Positions 24,807 through 34,377 are shown, numbered from the stretch's first letter. The stretch: DNA of 38,981 nt from Prochlorococcus sp. AG-347-L17 (GCA_003278925.1 QCCN01000017.1:1-38981); one strand, 5' to 3'. Made by a program: numbers and translations. Notes: generated by a model not told the origin, from the letters alone.

Positions 24807-26531
24807 ATGCAAAAAGGTGTTCCACAGATAATGGATATTACATCTATTAGATCTGTCTTGCATTATTTGACAAAGAATATCTTACCTACAAAGTTTGAGA
24901 CTGCCCAACAACCAGAGCCTAATACAATTCAATTATGTTTCAGAGGAGTTGATTCTCAAACATGGTTGGAAGTTTCATGGAATGGAGACTCTCCAAGAAT
25001 ACTAAAGGTAAATAAGCCAGAAAAGATTGGGAGAGAAAGCACACTTTCCAAACAAATAAGATACGGATTAAAGTATATGGCTTTAATTTCGATTGATCAA
25101 GATGATTTCGAGAGAGTTATAAAATTTAGTTTTGCGAAAAAACCTGGAGATGAAATTAATAAGTATTTAATTTTTGAATTAATGGGGAAACATAGTAATA
25201 TTTTTTATCTGGATAATAAACATAAAATAATTGCCGTTGGTAAACAAATTAAATCAAGTCAATCTAGTTTTAGAACAATTTCAACAGGATCAATTTATTC
25301 TGGTCCTCCAGTCAATCTCAAAAAACAACCTAGAGAAGATGAATCTTTTCAATCATGGAAAGACTCAATTTCAATAGTACCTGAGTCTTTGAAATACTGT
25401 TTAATAAATACCTATCAAGGAGTAAGCCCTATCCTCACAAAACAATTAGAGTTTGTTAGCGCAACTGTTAATTCAGGAATAATGGGAAAAAATATTGATT
25501 TCATTAGCAACTCAGACTTAAAGGAGGTATTTAAAAATTGGAAGATTTGGATAAACAGATTTAAAAACAATAACTTTAACTTTTCTACATTCAACAAAGA
25601 TTTTTATTGCGTTTGGTTTTTTGATAAGGAAATTAATTACGAAAATAAAATAGATTTATGCACAAGCTTAGAGAATTATTATGATTATCATCTGAAACAA
25701 AAAAAACTTGAATTATTGGAAAAGAAAATTGAAGGGATAATTTTTAAACAAATCAATACTGAGAAAAAGAATTTAAATATTCAATATGATCTTCTGACAA
25801 AATCAGAAAACTACGAGATTTATAAAGAAAAAGCTGATATTATATTCTCCTCACATGAAATTAAAAAACAAGACATTATAAAGGGACAAAAACTATATAA
25901 AAAATCAAAAAAACTAAAGAGATCTAGAGATTTAATAAAAGAAAGATTATTTATTTACAAAACAAATATAGAGAGATTAGACGAATTCACTACGCTTCTA
26001 GAAAATTTAAATTCTTTAAATCATGAAAAACTTTCTATGAGAATCAAACTGCTAGAAGAAATTATGGAAGAAATTTGTAACGAGTTTAATATCAATATCA
26101 AGAAGCAAAGGGAAGATCAGAAAAGTACACATGAGATAGAGTCTTCACCAATTCAAGTTGACACTCCCACAGGATTAAAGCTTCAGGTAGGGCGAAATAT
26201 GAGGCAAAATGATTTAATAAGCTTTAAGTTCTCAAAAAAAGGAGATTTATGGTTTCATGCACAGGAATCACCAGGCAGTCATGTAGTTTTGAAGTCTTCA
26301 TCTCAAGTAGCATCTGAACAAGATCTTCAAATAGCTGCAGATTTAGCTGCTTTATTTAGTAAGGCAAAAAGAAACATTAAAGTGCCAATTAATTTAGTAA
26401 AGATTAAAGATTTGCAAAAAATCAAAAACGGAGGACCGGGATGCGTTTCCTTCAAAAATGGAGAAATTATTTGGGGAAATCCTACAAGAGGAGAAGATTA
26501 CATTAAAAAAAATCTTAAAACAGTAATTTAG
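24807..26531 (+). CDS. rqcH: NFACT-family protein, RqcH-like ribosome rescue factor
   Basis: A 574-residue protein with the NFACT layout: an N-terminal domain (about 1-180, MDITSIRSVLHYLTKNILP at the start), a helical and coiled-coil middle (about 290-440, rich in Lys and Glu), and a C-terminal NFACT-R domain (about 460-560). The latter includes TPTGLKLQVGRNMRQND, FSKKGDLWFHAQESPGSHV and KNGGPGCVSFK. RqcH binds stalled 50S-peptidyl-tRNA and adds alanine tails for degradation. Some members were named fibronectin-binding proteins. The start could be ATG at 24807 or 24831; I use the first. Confidence 0.9.
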   Translation: MQKGVPQIMDITSIRSVLHYLTKNILPTKFETAQQPEPNTIQLCFRGVDSQTWLEVSWNGDSPRILKVNKPEKIGRESTLSKQIRYGLKYMALISIDQDDFERVIKFSFAKKPGDEINKYLIFELMGKHSNIFYLDNKHKIIAVGKQIKSSQSSFRTISTGSIYSGPPVNLKKQPREDESFQSWKDSISIVPESLKYCLINTYQGVSPILTKQLEFVSATVNSGIMGKNIDFISNSDLKEVFKNWKIWINRFKNNNFNFSTFNKDFYCVWFFDKEINYENKIDLCTSLENYYDYHLKQKKLELLEKKIEGIIFKQINTEKKNLNIQYDLLTKSENYEIYKEKADIIFSSHEIKKQDIIKGQKLYKKSKKLKRSRDLIKERLFIYKTNIERLDEFTTLLENLNSLNHEKLSMRIKLLEEIMEEICNEFNINIKKQREDQKSTHEIESSPIQVDTPTGLKLQVGRNMRQNDLISFKFSKKGDLWFHAQESPGSHVVLKSSSQVASEQDLQIAADLAALFSKAKRNIKVPINLVKIKDLQKIKNGGPGCVSFKNGEIIWGNPTRGEDYIKKNLKTVI

Positions 26532-26560
26532 TTTATAATAAAAAAAATTTTAAAATCTAA

Positions 26561-26821
26561 ATGTTTGATTTTCTTTTAGGCACTCATGAATTTTTAGGAA
26601 ATCATAGTTTTCCAGAATTTATTGTTGGATATCTATTTGGTGCTGCATTAATAATTGGAGCTCCTACTGTTTTCTTACTACTTGCCTTCGTAAGCGCTTT
26701 AATGAAAACAAATGGGAAAATGGGTGGATATAGAGAATATGAAACTTATGGTGAATCATCTTTAAATGATGCCCCTCCTTTCTTATTACCAGATCCAACA
26801 AATCCTAAATTAAGCAAATAA
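26561..26821 (+). CDS. Unknown 86-aa single-helix membrane protein
   Basis: I do not recognise a family. After MFDFLLGTHEFLGNHSF there is one hydrophobic helix (about residues 20-48, FIVGYLFGAALIIGAPTVFLLL). A polar tail follows with GGYREYETYGES and a Pro-rich end (DAPPFLLPDPTNP). The tail probably lies at one membrane face. It lies 29 bases after rqcH and 80 bases before tatC, on the same strand. The size and helix resemble small photosystem-associated proteins, which is only a guess. Confidence 0.75.
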   Translation: MFDFLLGTHEFLGNHSFPEFIVGYLFGAALIIGAPTVFLLLAFVSALMKTNGKMGGYREYETYGESSLNDAPPFLLPDPTNPKLSK

Positions 26822-26901
26822 TTAAGTTTATCAAAAAATAAATTGGACTTTGACAATATTAGTTTTAAACCTTTTTCTTACACAATTTTTATCAAATAAT
26901 A

Positions 26902-27660
26902 ATGAGAGGTACAGGTCAAAGTGAAAAAAAATTATCCGATTCGATGACTTTTAGTGATCATTTAGAGGAGCTTCGTCAAAGGATACTAAACTCAATTTAC
27001 TCAATACTTATTTCAATATTCTTTAGTTTTCTCATCATAAAGCCATTAATATCTTTTTTAGAAATTCCAGCTGGTGATATTCATTTACTACAACTTGCTC
27101 CAGGAGAGTTTTTATTTGTCGCTATTAAAGTTGCAGGTTACAGCGGATTGATAGTTTCTATGCCTTATATTTTTTATCAAATAATATTATTCATTTCTCC
27201 TGGTTTAACAAAACAAGAAAAAAGCCTTATCTTGCCTGCCGTTTTTGGTTCAGGTCTTCTATTTTTTTTAGGATTAATTTTTTCATGGTGGATATTAGTC
27301 CCTGCTGCAATAAATTTCTTCATTAGTTTCGGTGCTGATATTGTTGAACCAACTTGGTCTATAGAAAGATATTTTGATTTTGTTCTCTTACTAATGTCAA
27401 GCACTGCAATAGCTTTTCAATTGCCAGTATTACAATTTATTCTTGGTTCTCTTGGAATAATCACAACAGAAAAAATGATTTCGAATTGGAAGATAGTTGT
27501 AATTTCCTCTGCAATATTATCTGCAGTGATTACCCCTTCAACTGACCCATTGACTATGTCATTGCTATCGATATCGATTGTGTTTTTATTTTTTGTGGGT
27601 ACTGGATTAACTTACTTATCAGAAAATCTTAAGTCAAAAACTCTTTCATCTTCTCATTAA
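26902..27660 (+). CDS. tatC: Twin-arginine translocase subunit TatC
   Basis: The receptor subunit of the Tat pathway, which moves folded proteins across the thylakoid or plasma membrane. At 252 residues with six hydrophobic segments it fits the family. The signature SDHLEELRQRILNS is near residue 20, then GEFLFVAIKVAGYSGL, and PSTDPLTMSLL (about 213-223) late in the protein. TatA/B are not in the window. Its 3' end overlaps the convergent DUF3067 gene by 32 bases. The nearby Rieske protein has a twin-arginine signal, so it is a plausible client. Confidence 0.96.
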   Translation: MRGTGQSEKKLSDSMTFSDHLEELRQRILNSIYSILISIFFSFLIIKPLISFLEIPAGDIHLLQLAPGEFLFVAIKVAGYSGLIVSMPYIFYQIILFISPGLTKQEKSLILPAVFGSGLLFFLGLIFSWWILVPAAINFFISFGADIVEPTWSIERYFDFVLLLMSSTAIAFQLPVLQFILGSLGIITTEKMISNWKIVVISSAILSAVITPSTDPLTMSLLSISIVFLFFVGTGLTYLSENLKSKTLSSSH

Positions 27661-27946
27661 GATCTAATTGCAAGCTGACAGCTCTACCTAACCTTGGCTT
27701 AGCATTGACTTTTTTTAGCCATTCCCTTACTTCTTCTGAATATCCACATCTATTTAAAATCTCGATTTTATCAGCTATCGATTTTTTATATTCATCTTCA
27801 CTTAAAGGGAATGATTCCTGTCCAAGAAATCCCCACATCATTTGTAAATACACGAATTTTCCTCTTCTAAAGAGTCTAAAATCATATTTTTTTCCCCAGC
27901 GATGAATCAAATAATGTATAACTTCATCTACTAGCAATGGGTTCAT
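27629..27946 (-). CDS. DUF3067 family protein
   Basis: A 105-residue soluble protein that matches DUF3067 by its pattern: EVIHYLIHRWGKKYDFRLFRRGKFVYLQMMWGFLGQ, given as RWGKKYDFRLFRR and KFVYLQMMWGFLGQESFPL, then YSEEVREWL and KPRLGRAVSLQL. The family is shared by cyanobacteria and plant chloroplasts. I recall that a plant member has been linked to accumulation of photosynthetic complexes (possibly cytochrome b6f), but I am not certain. Neighbours tatC, petC and petA make a role near b6f assembly plausible. It is transcribed opposite to these genes. Confidence 0.85.
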   Translation of the reverse strand: MNPLLVDEVIHYLIHRWGKKYDFRLFRRGKFVYLQMMWGFLGQESFPLSEDEYKKSIADKIEILNRCGYSEEVREWLKKVNAKPRLGRAVSLQLDLNEKMKEFLT

Positions 27947-28019
27947 TTAAATCAATTAATTAAGACTTCCTAAACTTTTACTTTAAATTATTAAAAGTCC
28001 TATCTATTTGCAACAGAAA

Positions 28020-28049
28020 TTGAACAATTTGATCCATAATAACTAATAA
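28020..28049 (+). promoter_or_regulatory. Candidate promoter for petC-petA
   Basis: TTGAAC at 28020-28025 and TAATAA at 28044-28049 with an 18-base spacer fit a weak sigma-70 promoter, placed about 20 bases before the petC start codon. The surrounding DNA is AT-rich, so chance matches are expected. Confidence 0.3.
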
Positions 28050-28069
28050 ATAACAGAACCAAGTAGCGA

Positions 28070-28606
28070 ATGACTCAATTAAGTTCCAATGATGTCCCTT
28101 CTATGGGTCGAAGGCAATTTATGAATCTTCTTACATTTGGTACTGCAACTGGTGTAGCTTTAGGAGCCCTTTACCCTGTAGCGAATTATTTCATGCCTTT
28201 AAGAGCAGGCGGTGGTGGGGGTGGAACTTCTGCTAAAGATGAATTAGGGAATCCAATAACTAAGACAGGTTGGTTAGCTACCCATCAATCAGGAGACAGA
28301 AGTCTAGTTCAGGGTCTAAAGGGAGATCCAACTTATTTAATAGTTAATGAGGGTGGGGAAATAGGAGAATTTGGTTTAAATGCAATTTGTACTCATTTAG
28401 GTTGTGTTGTCCCATGGGATAGTGGCGCTAATAAATTCATATGTCCTTGTCATGGCAGTCAGTACGATACTAACGGGAAGGTAGTGAGAGGGCCTGCGCC
28501 TTTATCTTTAGCTCTAGCTCATGTCGATATTGAAGATGATGCTGTACTCGTCAAACAATGGTCAGAAACTGACTTTAGAACTAATGAAAATCCATGGTGG
28601 GCATAA
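28070..28606 (+). CDS. petC: Cytochrome b6f complex Rieske iron-sulfur subunit
   Basis: Transfers electrons from plastoquinol to cytochrome f. At 178 residues it has a twin-arginine type signal anchor (GRRQFMNLL at 13-21, then a hydrophobic helix to about residue 42). A Gly-rich hinge (48-52) and the soluble domain follow. The [2Fe-2S] ligands are C107, H109, C125 and H128, and C112 and C127 can form the stabilising disulfide (CTHLGC and CPCHG). petA follows 4 bases downstream, so both form one operon. Confidence 0.98.
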   Translation: MTQLSSNDVPSMGRRQFMNLLTFGTATGVALGALYPVANYFMPLRAGGGGGGTSAKDELGNPITKTGWLATHQSGDRSLVQGLKGDPTYLIVNEGGEIGEFGLNAICTHLGCVVPWDSGANKFICPCHGSQYDTNGKVVRGPAPLSLALAHVDIEDDAVLVKQWSETDFRTNENPWWA

Positions 28607-28610
28607 AAAA

Positions 28611-29564
28611 ATGAAAGGTCTTAAAAATCAAATCATGAAAAAAACAAGTTTATTTATCTGTACTCTGCTTTTCATTTCAAGCATTGTATTTTATCCAGAG
28701 ATCAGTTTTGCTTATCCATTTTGGGCTCAGCAAAACTACGAATCCCCAAGAGAAGCCACAGGTAAGATAGTTTGTGCAAATTGTCATCTAGCTCAGATGC
28801 CTACAATTGCAGAGGTTCCACAATCTGTGGGAGCAGACAGTGTTTTCAAAGCTGTAGTCAAAATACCCTACAAAAATGATTTAAAAGAGATAGGGGCTGA
28901 TGGTTCGGAAGTTCCATTACAAGTTGGTGCTGTTGTAATGCTGCCTGATGGCTTTAAACTTGCTCCACAAGAAAGATGGACCGAAGAAATAAAAGAGGAG
29001 ACGGAAGGGGTTTATTTCACTAACTACAGTGAAGAGAAAGATAATATCATTATTGTCGGACCTTTACCTGGAGATACCAATAAAGAAATCGTTTTCCCTG
29101 TACTTTCCCCTGACCCATCCACTAATAAAGAATATCACTATGGGAAATACTCGTTACATATTGGAGGCAATAGAGGTAGAGGTCAGGTATATCCAACTGG
29201 AGACAAGAGCAATAATGTAGTATTCACTTCTTCCACCGCAGGAACTATAAATTCAATAGAAACAATTGAAGATGGTAGCTATCAAGTCAATATAGAAAAC
29301 GATAATGGTGAAATAACAGCTGAAACAGTGCCCGTTGGTCCTCAACTTATCGTAAAAGCGCAAGACAAAATTAATGTAGGTGACCCTCTTACTAATGATC
29401 CCAACGTTGGTGGCTTTGGGCAATTAGATGCTGAGGTTGTACTTCAGAGTCCTTATAGAGTTATTGGACTGATTGCATTCTTCATTGGAGTAGGCTTAAC
29501 ACAAATACTTTTAGTATTAAAGAAAAAACAAGTAGAAAAAGTTCAAGCAGCAGAGGGTATCTAA
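28611..29564 (+). CDS. petA: Cytochrome f (apocytochrome f)
   Basis: The c-type haem subunit of b6f that passes electrons to plastocyanin. From the ATG at 28611 it has 317 residues; an ATG at 28635 is an alternative. The signal peptide ends ISFA, and the mature protein begins at Tyr35 (YPFWAQQNY), whose amino group ligates haem iron. The haem-attachment site is CANCH at 55-59. A single C-terminal helix (about 287-306, [20 protein letters not shown]) anchors it, leaving a short stromal tail. The start 4 bases after petC suggests coupling. Confidence 0.98.
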   Translation: MKGLKNQIMKKTSLFICTLLFISSIVFYPEISFAYPFWAQQNYESPREATGKIVCANCHLAQMPTIAEVPQSVGADSVFKAVVKIPYKNDLKEIGADGSEVPLQVGAVVMLPDGFKLAPQERWTEEIKEETEGVYFTNYSEEKDNIIIVGPLPGDTNKEIVFPVLSPDPSTNKEYHYGKYSLHIGGNRGRGQVYPTGDKSNNVVFTSSTAGTINSIETIEDGSYQVNIENDNGEITAETVPVGPQLIVKAQDKINVGDPLTNDPNVGGFGQLDAEVVLQSPYRVIGLIAFFIGVGLTQILLVLKKKQVEKVQAAEGI

Positions 29565-29574
29565 CTTTCTCTAA

Positions 29575-30468
29575 ATGCTTATACTTCAAGCTTTTATACA
29601 ATCTCCAGGAGAAACTTTTTTAAATTTAGGATTTATAACTATAAGATGGTATGGACTTCTTATTTCGGTTTCAGTTTTAATAGGCCTATTTGTCTCTAAA
29701 AAGCTAGCAAAGGCAAGAAATATTAACCCAGAGTACATTAGTGAAATACTTCCATCATTAATAATCTCTTCAATAATTGGAGCTAGAGCTTATTACGTAA
29801 TTTTTGAGTGGAGGCAATATAGCGGAGAGAACTTTTTTACTTCTTTTGAACTATTCAATAACATCATTCAAATACCTTCTTTTCTTGCAGTTTGGGAAGG
29901 AGGCATAGCAATCCATGGAGGTCTAATTGGTGGATTAATATCTATTATCTATTTCTGTAAGTCGAAAAAAATTAATTTAAAAACCTTCATAGATATATTA
30001 ATACCCTCCATTATTCTTGGACAATCAATAGGAAGGTGGGGAAATTTTTTCAATAATGAAGCCTTTGGAGTTCCTACAAATTTGCCTTGGAAATTATTTA
30101 TACCTATCCAAAATAGGCCTTTAGAATTTATTAATTATGAATTTTTTCATCCTACATTTCTCTATGAATCATTCTGGAATCTTTTGATTTTCATCGTCCT
30201 TATTATTACCTTTAATAAACAAAATAAAACAGATTTTTTCAGGCCTGGCTTTATTAGCTGTCTTTATTTAATAACTTATAGCTTTGGACGATTCTGGATT
30301 GAAGGTTTAAGAACTGACCCACTATGCATTGGTGGACTTCCACCTTTCTGTGATGGAGGTATAAGAATGGCTCAATTTATAAGTATTTTTCTATTTTCTT
30401 CTGGATTAATTGGAATATTTTTTTTAAGATTGAGAACATATAATGGGGAAAATAGAAAGAATGGATAA
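29575..30468 (+). CDS. lgt: Prolipoprotein diacylglyceryl transferase
   Basis: Attaches diacylglyceryl from phosphatidylglycerol to the lipobox cysteine of lipoproteins at the plasma membrane. The 297-residue protein has about seven hydrophobic segments and the family motifs: IRWYGLLIS near residue 25, HGGLIGG, and the Lgt signature [13 protein letters not shown]. The ending [13 protein letters not shown] is polar. It starts ATG at 29575, 10 bases after the petA stop, and overlaps cobM at its 3' end. Confidence 0.95.
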   Translation: MLILQAFIQSPGETFLNLGFITIRWYGLLISVSVLIGLFVSKKLAKARNINPEYISEILPSLIISSIIGARAYYVIFEWRQYSGENFFTSFELFNNIIQIPSFLAVWEGGIAIHGGLIGGLISIIYFCKSKKINLKTFIDILIPSIILGQSIGRWGNFFNNEAFGVPTNLPWKLFIPIQNRPLEFINYEFFHPTFLYESFWNLLIFIVLIITFNKQNKTDFFRPGFISCLYLITYSFGRFWIEGLRTDPLCIGGLPPFCDGGIRMAQFISIFLFSSGLIGIFFLRLRTYNGENRKNG

Positions 30469-31216
30469 CAAAATATCCTTTATTGGTGTTGGTCCAGGCG
30501 ATCCAGAATTATTAACTTTAAAAGCATTAAAAAAAATAAAAATTGCAGATGTCATTATTTGGACTGATTCTCTAATTCCTGAAAAGATTTTAGATTCTGC
30601 AAAGGAAGGTTCTGAAAAAATAAAAACGAGTTCACTTAACTTAGAGCAAATCACCTCAATTATGATAGAAAAATTTCAGGCGGGGAAAATTGTTGTAAGG
30701 TTGCATGATGGAGACCCTTGCCTTTTTGGAGCAATTAGAGAGCAAATAGAAATTTTAAAGAACGAAAAAATTGAAATCGAGGTTGTTCCTGGAGTAAGTG
30801 CTTTTCAAGTTGCTGCAGCATATCATGAAGCTGAGTTAACCATCCCTGACGTAACGCAAACAATAATTTTAACTAGAGCAGGAGGACGAACAGGGATGCC
30901 CGAAAAAGAATCTCTAAAAGATCTTGCGAAACACAATTCCTCTATATGTCTATATTTAAGTGCTAGGCATGTGAAAAGGTCTCAAGAAACTTTACTAGAG
31001 TTTTACCCTCCAGAGACTAAAGTAATTGTTGGATTTAGAGTATCTTGGGATGATGGTTGGACATCATTAATAGCATTAAAAGATATGGAAAAATTTTCTA
31101 TTGAGAAAAAACTAATTAGAACAACCATTTACATAATTAGCCCAGCAATTAGTAATTCTCAAAAAAGATCTAATCTTTATAATCCATCTTATAAGCATCT
31201 CTTTAGGAATAAATAA
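30461..31216 (+). CDS. cobM: Precorrin-4 C11-methyltransferase
   Basis: An SAM-dependent methyltransferase of corrin synthesis that methylates C-11 of precorrin-4. I use the ATG at 30461 (251 residues), which overlaps the lgt stop by 8 bases; an ATG at 30443 would add six residues and overlap by 26. The N-terminus [15 protein letters not shown] is the tetrapyrrole methyltransferase signature. [16 protein letters not shown] and [15 protein letters not shown] are typical of CobM/CbiF. Other cobalamin genes are not nearby, which is usual for Prochlorococcus, where the pathway is scattered. Confidence 0.95.
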   Translation: MDNKISFIGVGPGDPELLTLKALKKIKIADVIIWTDSLIPEKILDSAKEGSEKIKTSSLNLEQITSIMIEKFQAGKIVVRLHDGDPCLFGAIREQIEILKNEKIEIEVVPGVSAFQVAAAYHEAELTIPDVTQTIILTRAGGRTGMPEKESLKDLAKHNSSICLYLSARHVKRSQETLLEFYPPETKVIVGFRVSWDDGWTSLIALKDMEKFSIEKKLIRTTIYIISPAISNSQKRSNLYNPSYKHLFRNK

Positions 31217-31271
31217 TCTTAAAGTTGATAGAAAAATATTAATTACTATAATTAGTAAAAATTTATTTGCT

Positions 31272-31763
31272 TTGAAAGAAATAAAATCTGTTTCGGGAAT
31301 TAACAATAAAAGAGGAGATTCCTCTTTAAAGAGAATTGGAAATTTCATTAAGGAGGCTAGGTTAAGTAAAAATCAATCAATTGAAGAATTGGCTTCTGAT
31401 TTAAAAATTGGAGCTCATCAACTTGAAGCCATAGAGGAAGGTAATGAAGAAAAACTACCTGAAAAAGTATTTATCAAAGCAATGATTAGAAGGATTTCAC
31501 AGAAGCTAAAACTTGATACAGAATTTTTAATGGAAGAATTCAAGACAGAGAGGAAAGAAGTGAAAATTGAAGAAATAGTTGAAGAAGTTTCCAAAAAAAA
31601 CTATAAAACTAGGCAATCTAAGAATTTTAATCCAATAGGATTCCTAATATTTATTTTAATTTCAGGCTTTCTCGGACTAATCGCCTCGTCCTTAATTTTC
31701 AATTTGTTTTCAGATTCTTCTCAGAATCAAACTCCAAAACAAGAACTTATTAAAAAAAACTAA
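31272..31763 (+). CDS. Truncated RodZ-like protein with HTH and one membrane helix
   Basis: A 163-residue protein with an N-terminal xenobiotic-response-type helix-turn-helix (about 20-88: RIGNFIKEARLSKNQSIEEL then LKIGAHQLEAIEEGNEE). A charged linker follows, and a single hydrophobic helix (about 122-145). This is the HTH-TM layout of RodZ, which couples MreB to cell shape in other bacteria. The extracytoplasmic DUF4115 domain is missing, leaving only about 18 residues beyond the helix. The start is a TTG at 31272. It converges on ppx with a 4-base overlap. Confidence 0.85.
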   Translation: MKEIKSVSGINNKRGDSSLKRIGNFIKEARLSKNQSIEELASDLKIGAHQLEAIEEGNEEKLPEKVFIKAMIRRISQKLKLDTEFLMEEFKTERKEVKIEEIVEEVSKKNYKTRQSKNFNPIGFLIFILISGFLGLIASSLIFNLFSDSSQNQTPKQELIKKN

Positions 31764-33355
31764 ATAACTTTTAATTCCAAATTCTTTAGTTCTTTTATTA
31801 CATTACGGCATAATCCTAAGTTCCATTTTTCAAGAAGAAGATCATGGTTTCTATCTAAAGGTAAAAGTTGAAATGTAAGATTATTTTCCTGCAATTTTAT
31901 TTGAACTGAGGAGATCACCTTATCAGGTCTTTGATCAAGAGCTGCTGCCAGTCTCAAGATTAATGACATTTCAAGAACTAATGTTTTATCTTCTTTGGAT
32001 ATTAAATTTTGCCAAGACTCATGTCTTTTCTTGGGTAGAGTCTTTCTATGGTACCTAGCAATTGAAGCAATAATATTTGTTTCTGCTTCAGAATATCCCA
32101 ACAACTCACAATTTTTTATTAAGTACCAAGAGTGTTTGTGATAGGAACCAACATTCACATATTTCCCACAATTATAAAGATGAGAAGCTGCCCAAAGAAG
32201 TTCTTTAGCTTTAGGGTCATTATCGCTATGAATGATATTTTTAGTCTGATCATAGATTTGAAAGGCAATATCAATAACTTTATCAGCTCTTGTATTATCT
32301 ACTCCAAACTTTCTGGCCTGATGAACTATAGTTGTTTTTCTAATATTGCCTTGAATATTTAACTCATTTTTAATTATCCCTTTACGAAGCATCCAATCCA
32401 CAACCAAACCCTCTCGAAGCGCCCTCTCACTTATCATTAATTCATCAAAGTTCAACATCTCCATTGCGGTGTTTAATATCAATGCTCCTGGAATAATTAT
32501 TTCTGCTCTTCTCTCACTTAATGAAGGTATTTTCTTGATTTCCGAAACTGGTAATTTAATTAGTTTTTCCAATACATTTTGTAAATTTTCCCTTTTGAAT
32601 TTATAACCATGCAACTTTTGTTTAGATTCTCCCAAATCATCTGAAATCAAATTTCCTAATGAGGTTGCAGTGCCACTGGTGGCAATCATAGACAAAGGCT
32701 TATCTCCCTTAGATCTACTCTTTATTTTTCGAACAGATGGTTCTAAAGATCCTTTAATAAAAGTTGTTAAAAAACTCGATCTTTCTGAAGTTATAGACCC
32801 TTTATTTAAAAAATCATTTTTAAGTCTTACCGCACCAATTCTCGAACTGGTAAGAGCTATAGCATCTTTTTTATCTGCAAGTATTAATTCTGTAGATCCT
32901 CCTCCAATATCTATGATTACAAAAGACTGATCTTCAAAAGACATCCCAGAAAGAACACCAAGGTAAATTAATCTAGCTTCCTCAGAACCACTAATCATTT
33001 CTATTTGAATATCAGTTTCATCAAGAACTCTTCTAATAAAATCTTGACCGTTTGGAGCTTCCCTAACTGCACTTGTTGCTGCTGTTACGATTTGTTTTAC
33101 TCCATTACTTTTACAATATTCCTTAAATCGCTTAAGAGTAGCTAATGCCCTTTGGATTGATTCTTCGGTAAGATTACCCTCCTCATCTCTTTCTCCAAGA
33201 CGAGTGGTTGATTTATCAGTAAATTTTATTGAAAATGATTTTAATTCTAGATTAATTTCTGCTACCAAAAGATGTGTAGAGTTAGTTCCAATATCTATAG
33301 AAGCTACTAAAATTTGCTTTTCTTGAAAATATCTTAAATCTTGTTTGAGTATCAT
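31760..33355 (-). CDS. ppx: Exopolyphosphatase / Ppx-GppA phosphatase
   Basis: Hydrolyses polyphosphate from the end, or pppGpp in GppA. The 531-residue length suits Ppx. The N-terminal ASKHA domain shows SIDIGTNSTHLLVAE, VTAATSAVREAPNG, and IDIGGGSTELIL. The C-terminal half has an HD-like domain (LLWAASHLYNCGKYVNVG and HKHSWYLIKNCELLGYSEAE). Ppx and GppA cannot be told apart by eye. Its stop overlaps the RodZ-like gene by 4 bases. It starts ATG at 33355, with a divergent gap of about 100 bases to the prenyltransferase. Confidence 0.93.
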   Translation of the reverse strand: MILKQDLRYFQEKQILVASIDIGTNSTHLLVAEINLELKSFSIKFTDKSTTRLGERDEEGNLTEESIQRALATLKRFKEYCKSNGVKQIVTAATSAVREAPNGQDFIRRVLDETDIQIEMISGSEEARLIYLGVLSGMSFEDQSFVIIDIGGGSTELILADKKDAIALTSSRIGAVRLKNDFLNKGSITSERSSFLTTFIKGSLEPSVRKIKSRSKGDKPLSMIATSGTATSLGNLISDDLGESKQKLHGYKFKRENLQNVLEKLIKLPVSEIKKIPSLSERRAEIIIPGALILNTAMEMLNFDELMISERALREGLVVDWMLRKGIIKNELNIQGNIRKTTIVHQARKFGVDNTRADKVIDIAFQIYDQTKNIIHSDNDPKAKELLWAASHLYNCGKYVNVGSYHKHSWYLIKNCELLGYSEAETNIIASIARYHRKTLPKKRHESWQNLISKEDKTLVLEMSLILRLAAALDQRPDKVISSVQIKLQENNLTFQLLPLDRNHDLLLEKWNLGLCRNVIKELKNLELKVI

Positions 33356-33459
33356 TTCTTTTTATAAGACGAAGATATCTTTAGTCCATTAATAAATATA
33401 CCCAACATTGATTATTAAATAATAGAAATCATTTAATCCTAGTAAGATTATTTAAAGTT

Positions 33460-34368
33460 ATGAAATATACAATAGGTCATATGCAAAATAAAAATCGACA
33501 AATTAAATTAAGTACTTTTTTTGAATTATTAAGGTGGAATAAGCCGACTGGAAGAATGATCTTACTTATTCCTGCTGGATGGAGTTTATATTTAACCCCA
33601 GATGCTAATCCAACATTTTTAATGTTGCTAAGAATAATACTGGGAGGACTACTAGTAAGTGGATTAGGCTGCGTGGTTAATGATATTTGGGACAAAAAAA
33701 TTGATCAAAGAGTTGTTAGGACAAAAAATAGACCTCTAGCTGCAAATAAAATCGGTCTTAAAACAGCTTATTCAATTCTTTTCTTTTTAATTTTATGTAG
33801 CTTCTTTCTAACTTTGTCACTACCTCAGCCTGGAAGAATCCTTTCAATTACACTTGCTTTTTTAGCTTTACCTATCATCTTAATTTATCCTTCTGCTAAA
33901 AGATGGTTTAAATATCCTCAATTAATCTTATCAATATGCTGGGGTTTTGCTGTCTTAATTCCCTGGGCCGCAAATGAAGGCAATTTAAATAGTATTGTTT
34001 TACTATTTTGCTGGCTAGCTACCATTTTTTGGACTTTTGGCTTTGACACGATTTATGCTTTAGCAGATAAAAAATATGATATCAAAATTGGAATTAATAG
34101 TTCCGCAGTTAACCTCCATAACAATACAAGAATAACCATTCAAATTTGTTATTTTTTAACTTCTTTTTTTCTCGCAATATGCGCATTTATTAATCAAATG
34201 GATTTTATTTTTTGGCCAATTTGGCTTGCAACGTCAATCTTAATGCAGAGAGATATACTGAAAGTATTTCCTGAGGAAAAGCAATCAATAAAAAATATAA
34301 GCAATCACTTCAAAAATCAATCAATTTATGGAGGAGTCATTTTAATAGGAATTATTATTGCTTCATAA
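33460..34368 (+). CDS. UbiA-family 4-hydroxybenzoate polyprenyltransferase
   Basis: An integral membrane prenyltransferase of 302 residues with about eight hydrophobic segments. The first Mg-diphosphate motif is NDIWDKKID (74-82) and the second is DKKYDIKIG near residue 205. WGFAVLIPW and RPLA are also UbiA-like. Cyanobacteria use such an enzyme to join a solanesyl-type chain to 4-hydroxybenzoate in plastoquinone synthesis. They make no ubiquinone, so plastoquinone is the likely end product. Start ATG at 33460, or 33481. It lies 9 bases before the S66 peptidase gene. Confidence 0.93.
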   Translation: MKYTIGHMQNKNRQIKLSTFFELLRWNKPTGRMILLIPAGWSLYLTPDANPTFLMLLRIILGGLLVSGLGCVVNDIWDKKIDQRVVRTKNRPLAANKIGLKTAYSILFFLILCSFFLTLSLPQPGRILSITLAFLALPIILIYPSAKRWFKYPQLILSICWGFAVLIPWAANEGNLNSIVLLFCWLATIFWTFGFDTIYALADKKYDIKIGINSSAVNLHNNTRITIQICYFLTSFFLAICAFINQMDFIFWPIWLATSILMQRDILKVFPEEKQSIKNISNHFKNQSIYGGVILIGIIIAS

Positions 34369-34377
34369 ATTCTAAAT

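Noticed and set aside
28521..28610. A longer start for cytochrome f reaching back into petC
   Set aside because: It would overlap petC by about 86 bases and add a non-signal N-terminus; the ATG at 28611 gives a proper signal peptide.
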